Source: Elephas maximus indicus (Eukaryota > Chordata > Mammalia > Proboscidea > Elephantidae). From it: DNA of 64,000 nt. The notes below the pieces were generated by a model. That model searched no databases. It saw only the letters and a program-made list of their open reading frames with translations, and was not told the DNA's origin. Where the stretch lies: the NCBI RefSeq assembly GCF_024166365.1, contig NC_064819.1, forward strand, positions 209,151,293 through 209,215,292, read 5' to 3'. Shown here in pieces: positions 58,349 through 64,000 of this stretch; within the stretch, counting starts at the first letter, position 1, and every line of letters starts with the position of its first letter. The position numbers and the translations under genes are program-made.

Positions 58349-60090
58349 AGCCCTGAATAAAATATAGACGTGAGAAATGTAATTGTGATAATTCTTTTAC
58401 AAATGACTCATGGTGATGCTCACCCCACCTGGAGGTTGCATTGATATGATGAAAATTCTTCTATGGCACAAATCTATAACTGTAGGACTCAAAACTCCAT
58501 GCTAAAAAGAGAGACCACAGTGATATCTACAAATCGGTTTGGTCTTCAATTATTAGAACTGAAGACTCAGCAGCCACAAATAATAGTTTGGAAGAATATT
58601 TGCAAATAATAGCCTGAAACTATTCCTCTTGTCTCATGATTCAGAAATAAAGTGCAAAAATTATTTTTAAGTATAAAACAGAAGAATTAAATACATCAGG
58701 AAATGAAAGTATTTTTATCATTTTGATATCACAGTATGTAGTTAAATTTCAGTCTATATCTAAAAGTGCACTTAGTCCAAAATTTAAAAAGAATATATTG
58801 TCAGTTAAGAATTTGTCAGCAAATCATGCTTTCCTTACATAATTAATCTGAAAGAAATCATTCAGTTGAAGTGTACTACATTAAAAAAGTTTGTTTTTAT
58901 ATATATATTTTTTATATAATAAGTATTGTTAATGATTGGGTTAAAAGAAAATCCAAAAACCAAACTACAATAATATATTTCTCAAAACTGTAATATTTTA
59001 TGTGAACTCTCTTCTTTATTATGTGTCATACAAAAATTTAAAAATGACCTGACAATGCCAAGTGGTTCATGAGATAACATACGATAATGAAAGGGACTCA
59101 CAGGACAAGAAATTTGAAAAATGCTGATTTAAGTCATATATGGACCCCTTTCAGAAAAAACTCTAAGGTCTCAAATGTTGAGTTAAGTTAACTTTATTCT
59201 ACTGTACTTCCTTAAGTATGTAAAAGTAGAAAACAATGTGTAACACCTTTATGTTTACAGCTACTAGACCACTGTAATGCCAGAACACAATAAATAAAAA
59301 CTAAAACTGCAGAACCAATACAATTGAAAGGAAAAACATTTACATAGGCAGATTTTGTTACCATTAGGCCATTAATTTGTGATTTAATGTCTCATAGTGC
59401 GAATCTAGCAACAAGAACCACAGAACATGTTTTTCTATCAATTTCAGCTTGCCAATGCTATAGTGTAGCGTGCAATGAAATTCTCTATTTGAATCACTGC
59501 GGAAACTCGTTTGGAGTAAACCATGACTTCACTTAGCCTTCACGTGGCATGAACATATCACTCCTATTTTAAAGCCACCTCTTCTTTCCTCTTTAGTGTT
59601 CAGCATTTCAGGTAATGCTCTTGGTGCCCCACAATTGTAATCATATATCCAAACATTGAAAGGTGGCCATTTGGATAATCCATAATACGCTTCTCTACTG
59701 GTTTGTTAAAAATTATCACCAAAACAAAAACATAAAATAATTATTGAAGAGAAAAAGAGAACCCCAAAGAATGCTTTAAGGACTGCAAAAAGTCCATGAA
59801 CTCCAGTTGGATAAGCACTAATTTTAGTGGTATCCAGTCTTCATTATAGTAAATACTTCAGATCATATAATTATTTATCATAGTAAGTAATTTGGGATAA
59901 TGGGGAGGCAGGGGAGGGAATGCAGTTTACAAAGACAGGAAGTCTGAATAATAGCCAATTTCTTTAAATGCAGATTTTTTTTTTCCTTATGAAATAAGAC
60001 CCCAAAGTTGCCTGTGAGTTTTTTTGTTTTTTTAAACTCTTTGATTCATTAGTTCCTTCTTCCATTTATTCAAATGCCGGTTCTAGAGAA
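58349..60090. other. A/T-rich non-coding stretch
   Basis: No young repeat and no coding frame. A TATATA tract lies near 58900. Nothing could be named. Confidence 0.4.
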
Positions 60091-60102
60091 ACGCTGAAAC
60101 TA

Positions 60103-60304
60103 AACCAAACCCACTGCTGTTGATTCCGACTCATAGCGACCCCACAGGACAGAGTAGAACTGCTCCATAGGGTTTCCAAGGCTGTAATCGTTACGGAAGC
60201 AGACAGCCACATCCTTCTCCAGTGGAGCCGGAGCCGGCTGGTGGGTTTGAACCATCAACCTTTTGGTTAGCAGCAGAGCGCTTAACCACTGCGCCACCAG
60301 GGCT
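60103..60304 (-). mobile_element. AfroSINE, long-body variant, complete
   Basis: 'aaaccaaacccactgctg', 'gacagagtagaactgctcc', extra body 'gctgtaatcgttacggaagcagac', 'ggtgggtttgaaccatc' and 'ccactgcgccaccagggctcc'. The flanks are CTAGAGAAACGCT (left) and CTAGAGAAATGCT (right). It is the intact reference for the SINE split at 26812-28301. Confidence 0.95.
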
Positions 60305-60305
60305 C

Positions 60306-61180
60306 CTAGAGAAATGCTTAGGTGACTTGTTTTTATAACTAGAAAAGGATGATTCGTATTAGTGTGTTAATCATTTGTATTTTAAATGGTTGTTTCTAAG
60401 GTGCTTGAAGGTGCTTCAGCTCTTTTAAGCATTAAAAAAAAATCTTGTTTACACCATTAATTTGTAGTGAGCTAGGGATTTCTAAACGAATCTGATACGG
60501 AGCTTCTGGAATCTGTACGTGAAGGCACCAGTGAAGCACACTGAGACTGCTGAGATAAGATTATCTTCTGTGAGTAAAATAAAGGAGCATAAACACGTAC
60601 AAGATAAGATCAGCATCTTTAGTAGTAAAACCTCAGCTTCCTCGACCTTTGGGTAACTCGAGAGTTGGTAGGCACAAGAATTCCAAGCTCTAGAAAGGTA
60701 TACATTCAATAGTAAGTTTAAGCTCCTCTTCATCCATCTCTTGTGGGTCTGATTAGTGTGAGAGATAGCTCAGCTCTGGATGGATGGACCAGCAGTGTTG
60801 AAGAGGAGCCCTTGGTCTGTGGTGGCACCACCAAATAAGTGGCATAGGCGCGGTAACTGATCTGTTGGTCTCCCTCCCTCCCTTCCTGTTATCTCTGTGC
60901 TGAAACTGCAACAAGCCTGCTGAAATAACTTGAAATTCTGAATTGGTGGAATCCTACTTACTAACATCTTATAATGCAGCAGAATCCTGCTTACTGGTAT
61001 TGTACAATGCTTTGTCATTCTATGAACCATTACTGTGATCTTGCTCCAAGACTGTACGACTGAATAATAATGGTAGTGATTCAACCTATTTGATGTAGCT
61101 GTGCACCTAGAAGTGAAAGGGCCTCTTTCAAGCTAGAGCTTGAAAGTTTTCAGTTTTCTTGAAACGCATTGAATTATAAG
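60306..61180. other. Non-coding stretch with nothing recognised
   Basis: No supported gene. Frames here are below 105 codons without resemblance. Confidence 0.4.
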
Positions 61181-61770
61181 TCTCCCAAATTCCCTTACTG
61201 TATATAAGGCCCTGTGTTTTCCTTCATAGTCCTTCTTACAATGTCTAGTTACGTATTTATTTAGGAGGCTCTTTGATTTTTTGATTAGTATCTGTCTTAG
61301 TTATCTAGTGCTTGCTGCTATAAGAGAAAAACCACAGGTGGGTGGCCTTAACAAACAGAAATGTATTTTCTGACAGTTTAGGAGGTTAGAAATCTGAATT
61401 CAGGGCACCAGCTCTAGTGGAAAGCTTTCTGTCTGTTGGCTCTGGGGAAAGATTCTTGTTCCTTGGTCATTTTCATGCGGTGTGGCACCTCTCCACCCCC
61501 ATCTTGGCTTGCTCCTCTCTGCCTGATCAGCTTGATTTATATCTCAAAGGTGATAGGCTTAAGACACACCCTACACTGATATGGCCTCATTAACATAATA
61601 AAAAATCCCTATTCCCAAATGGGATTATATCCACAGGTATAGGGGTAAGGAATAACAACACATATTTTGGGGGGACACAATTCAGTCCATAATAATATCT
61701 GTCTCTCCCCTAGACTGTAACCCATGATGACAGGGGCTTGGCTTCTGTCGTGTCTCCTGTCACATCATCA
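61180..61770 (+). mobile_element. L2 LINE 3' end split by an LTR
   Basis: L2 tail text ends at '...gattagtatc' (61292) and resumes as 'atatctgtctctcccctagactgtaaccc' (61695 on), with the MaLR-like LTR between. Joined in order, this reads like the L2 segment before the usual 'aggggcttggcttc' end. Confidence 0.6.
61293..61694 (-). mobile_element. Solo MaLR-like LTR (copy 3), nested in L2
   Basis: The minus strand runs TATTATGG ... CTAAGACA, 402 bp. The plus-strand flanks GTATC (61288-61292) and ATATC (61695-61699) agree in four of five bases. It has the same internal order as copies 1 and 2: 'gggggacacaattcagtcc', 'cccaaatgggattatatcc' and 'acaaacagaaatgtattttc' on the plus strand. No SINE inside. 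Confidence 0.8.
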
Positions 61771-61959
61771 TATCCCCACTGCAAAAAGACAGTCCCTGAG
61801 TCAGAGAAAGTGATCAGGAAGCTAAAAATTTGAATTCCTTTAATTCTTACAGTTAAGCAGTTGAGATCTAATTTTAAATCTCCCCCTTTTTTTAATTGAA
61901 AATGTTTTCCAGTCTTCCAGTATGCCATGCTATGGACCCTCTAAAATTTTTCTCCTTGA

Positions 61960-62012
61960 GTTCTGTAAGGTTGTTATGAGTCAGAACTGACTCGATGGCA
62001 ATGGGTTTTAAG
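61960..62012 (+). mobile_element. AfroSINE tail fragment
   Basis: 'ttgttatgagtcagaactgactcgatggcaatggg' shows the tail hairpin with one changed base in each arm. Confidence 0.8.
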
Positions 62013-62826
62013 TGCTAATCTATGCTGAATATTAGAAAGATCATTTATAAAATCAATTATTGTTCACATTTTTCATTTTTTCAGTCCTTATTTCCTTTAG
62101 CACTTTCTCGAGGCTTTAAATCCTCCTTGATCATTTAAGCTCTTGCATAGGCCGCTGTTCTCTGTATTTGTATTGGCTTTGTGGGTCCTTCATAATGCAT
62201 CACTAAGAGGAAGAGAATTCTGAGAAAGAAGCTGTTCTCTACTTGGATGTAGACACGACACACACTTGGTTCTTTGTGCGTTTAAGAGGACAGTACAGAA
62301 GTGGGCCTAACAGTGGATGAACTCGCATGTGTTCCCTCTGATCCTGCTGTGTTCCATATTACCTGGTGACCTATTTGGAGTACAACAATGGTTTTTATGA
62401 AATAGTAATCTAGATATAAGTTCTAGAGCATGACACCAACAAGCAGGCCTCTTCATGGTCTTTGTTGCTTAACTGAGAGACCTCTTTGAAAAGGAGGTAG
62501 AAGAAGCCAGTGTAAACATAAAGAAACAGGTTCAGAGTTCATGAGGCTAGATGAACTTTGCTATCTGAGATCTTAGGTGATTTGATAAGAGGTGCAAGAT
62601 CAGAACTCACATATTGTGGCTTCTTCAGCTTGCTCAACAAAGAATAATAGCTTTTTCTGCTTGTCATCTCCCTTGCCCTCACTGTCACTTCCATAAGCTC
62701 CTCCAGGCTGGGGACCATAACTTATTTTTCTTTGTGTCTCAACACTTAAAACAGTGTGAATTTAAAACATGGTCTCTATGACCATCCAAACCCTCTCCCT
62801 TTTCACTACACTTAGCTGATAAACCA
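62013..62826. other. Non-coding stretch, possible L2 piece
   Basis: Text at about 62655-62770 ('ctccaggctggggaccataac') resembles a diverged L2 tail. Nothing else was recognised. Confidence 0.35.
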
Positions 62827-63020
62827 GTAAAACCAGTTGCCATCCAGTTGACTCCTGTTCATGGTGACCTCATCTGTGTCAGAGTAGAACTATGCTCTGT
62901 AGGGTTTTCAGTGACTGATTTTTTCTAAGCAGATCACCAGGCATTTCTCGGTGGACTTGCCCCTCCAAACTTTCAGTTAGCAGCTGACTGCATTAACTCT
63001 TTGGGTCACCCAGGGACTAA
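62827..63020 (-). mobile_element. Older AfroSINE variant
   Basis: 'agtaaaaccagttgccatcc', 'tgctctgtagggttttcagtg', 'accaggcatttctcgg' and 'tgggtcacccagggac'. The head end abuts the inverted repeat described next. Confidence 0.87.
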
Positions 63021-63132
63021 TTTCTGCTTCCCATTTAAGTCTGTATTTAAAAAGATAAAAATGGTTTCTGATTATAAACCATTTTTATCTCTTTAAATAC
63101 AGACTTAAAATTAAACGGGAGGCAGAAACTAG
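63017..63132. repeat. Long hairpin-forming inverted repeat (~50-57-bp arms)
   Basis: The left arm 63017-63067 and right arm 63076-63132 are complementary almost throughout. There is an uninterrupted block across 'atttaagtctgtatttaaa' with one mismatch beyond it, a small gap of ~6 nt in the outer stem, and the 8-nt loop CTGATTAT. The outer left arm begins at the very edge of a SINE. No known transposon end was recognised. Confidence 0.85.
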
Positions 63133-63147
63133 GTTTTGAGATGTATT

Positions 63148-63224
63148 AGGAGCAGCTGGTGGGTTTGAACTGCCTACTTTTTGGTTAGCAGCCAAGCTTT
63201 AAATCACAGTGCTACCAGGGCTCC
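63148..63224 (-). mobile_element. AfroSINE head fragment
   Basis: 'gcagctggtgggtttgaactgcc', 'ttttggttagcagccaagc' and 'gctaccagggctccaatt'. The tail half is absent. Confidence 0.85.
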
Positions 63225-63302
63225 AATTATATCTATCTATAGATAGATAGATGGATGGGTGGATAGATAGATAGATATACATATATCTATCTATTCATAT
63301 AG
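63225..63302. repeat. ATCT/GATA microsatellite
   Basis: 'tatctatctatagatagatag', then 'gatagatagatagatatac', then 'tatctatctattcat'. The tract switches strand of the motif and is itself partly self-complementary. Confidence 0.92.
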
Positions 63303-64000
63303 AGAGAAGTTCAAGCTGGATTCAGAAGAGGACGTGGAACGAGGGATATCACTGCTAATGTCAGATGGATCTTGGCTAAAAGCAGAGAATACCGGAAAGA
63401 TGTTCATCTGTATTTTATTGACTGTGCAAAGGCATTCTACTGTGTAGATCATGACAAATTATGGATAACATTGTGAAGAATAGGAATTCCAGAACACTTA
63501 AGGGTGCTCATGAGGAACCTGTACATAGACCAGGAGGCAGCCATTCCAACAGAAAAAGGGGATAATATGTGCTTTAAAGTCAGGAAAGATGTGTGCCAGG
63601 GCTGTGTTCTTTCACCGTACTTATTCAATCTGTATGATGAGCAAATAACCTGAGAAGCTGGAGTTTATGAAGAAGAACGCAGCATCAGGAATGGAGGAAG
63701 ACTCATTAACAACCTGCATATGCACATGACACATTGCTTGCTGAAAGTGAAGAGAACTTGAAGCACTTACTGATGAAGATCAAAGACCACAGCCTTCAGT
63801 ATGGATTGCGCCTCAACATAGAGAAAACAAAAATCCTCACAAATGGACCAATAAGTAACATCATGACAAATGGAGAAAAGATTGAAGTTGTCAAGGATTT
63901 CATTTTACTTGAATCCACAATCAACACCCAGGGAAGCAGCAGTCAAGAAATCAAAAGACACATTCCACTGGGCAAATCTGCTGCAAAAGATGTCCTTAAA
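63303..64000 (+). mobile_element. RTE LINE, runs off the window edge
   Basis: An RT segment from 'caagctggattcagaagagg' onward. It is dead: motif A reads FIDCAKAFY (the second aspartate is lost), a TGA lies near 63472, and the YADDT region is shifted ('cctgcatatgcacatgacac' near 63712). It then continues through 'ctcaacatagagaaaac' to the edge at 64000, so its 3' end is not seen. Confidence 0.93.

Noticed and set aside
63222-63302. Regular ATCT repeats as a CRISPR-like array
   Set aside because: Simple tetranucleotide microsatellite without spacers, and the genome is mammalian.

Overview
This is vertebrate nuclear DNA from a placental mammal, almost certainly an afrotherian (elephant, hyrax or sirenian type). 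Two things point there. The window is full of tRNA-headed SINEs of the AfroSINE kind, and it carries several copies of a BovB-like RTE LINE whose 3' end matches the SINE tails. There are also mammal-wide MIR, L2, HAL1/L1, MaLR/ERVL LTR and Tigger elements. The species assignment rests on repeat recognition, not on a database search.

Only one protein-coding gene is supported: CITED2, on the minus strand at about 47.89-50.16 kb. It encodes a 271-residue CBP/p300-binding transcriptional coregulator. The whole coding sequence lies in exon 2 (48764-49579). A 434-bp intron separates it from a non-coding first exon in a CpG island (about 48.95-51.06 kb). The island holds a TATA-like box and hypoxia-response-type ACGTG cores. 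A poly(A) signal lies at 47910-47915. The gene sits in about 9.3 kb (43.2-52.5 kb) with no AfroSINE, RTE or L1 copy that I can recognise, while the flanks carry roughly one every 1-2 kb.

Layout. 0-11 kb: an ERVL-type LTR, a HAL1/L1-like LINE, RTE 3' ends, MIRs and a MaLR-like LTR. 11.5-13.8 kb: a Tigger1-like DNA transposon. 14-21 kb: an L2 with a nested SINE, an L1 3' end split by an RTE copy, and a 1.2-kb minus-strand RTE. 22.7-23.05 kb: a solo LTR with 5-bp target duplications. 24.5-28.3 kb: L1 ends, then the best-preserved RTE reverse transcriptase copy, inserted inside a SINE. 30.6-36.1 kb: nested SINEs, a MaLR-like LTR carrying a SINE, and a SINE split by RTE. 38.0-39.7 kb: the longest RTE copy, with an 11-bp target duplication and a SINE inside it. 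43.2-52.5 kb: the CITED2 domain. 52.5-64 kb: SINEs (two at one target site), L2, a pogo/Tigger-type MITE at 56.2-56.5 kb, a MaLR-like LTR inside L2, a long hairpin at 63.0-63.1 kb, and a further RTE copy running off the right edge.

The RTE LINEs, and the SINEs that share their 3' hairpin, look like a driver/parasite retrotransposition pair. Every reverse transcriptase copy here is truncated and disabled. I found no tRNA, rRNA or CRISPR array and no second host gene. Apart from CITED2, the open reading frames are short and fall in repeats or in non-coding DNA.
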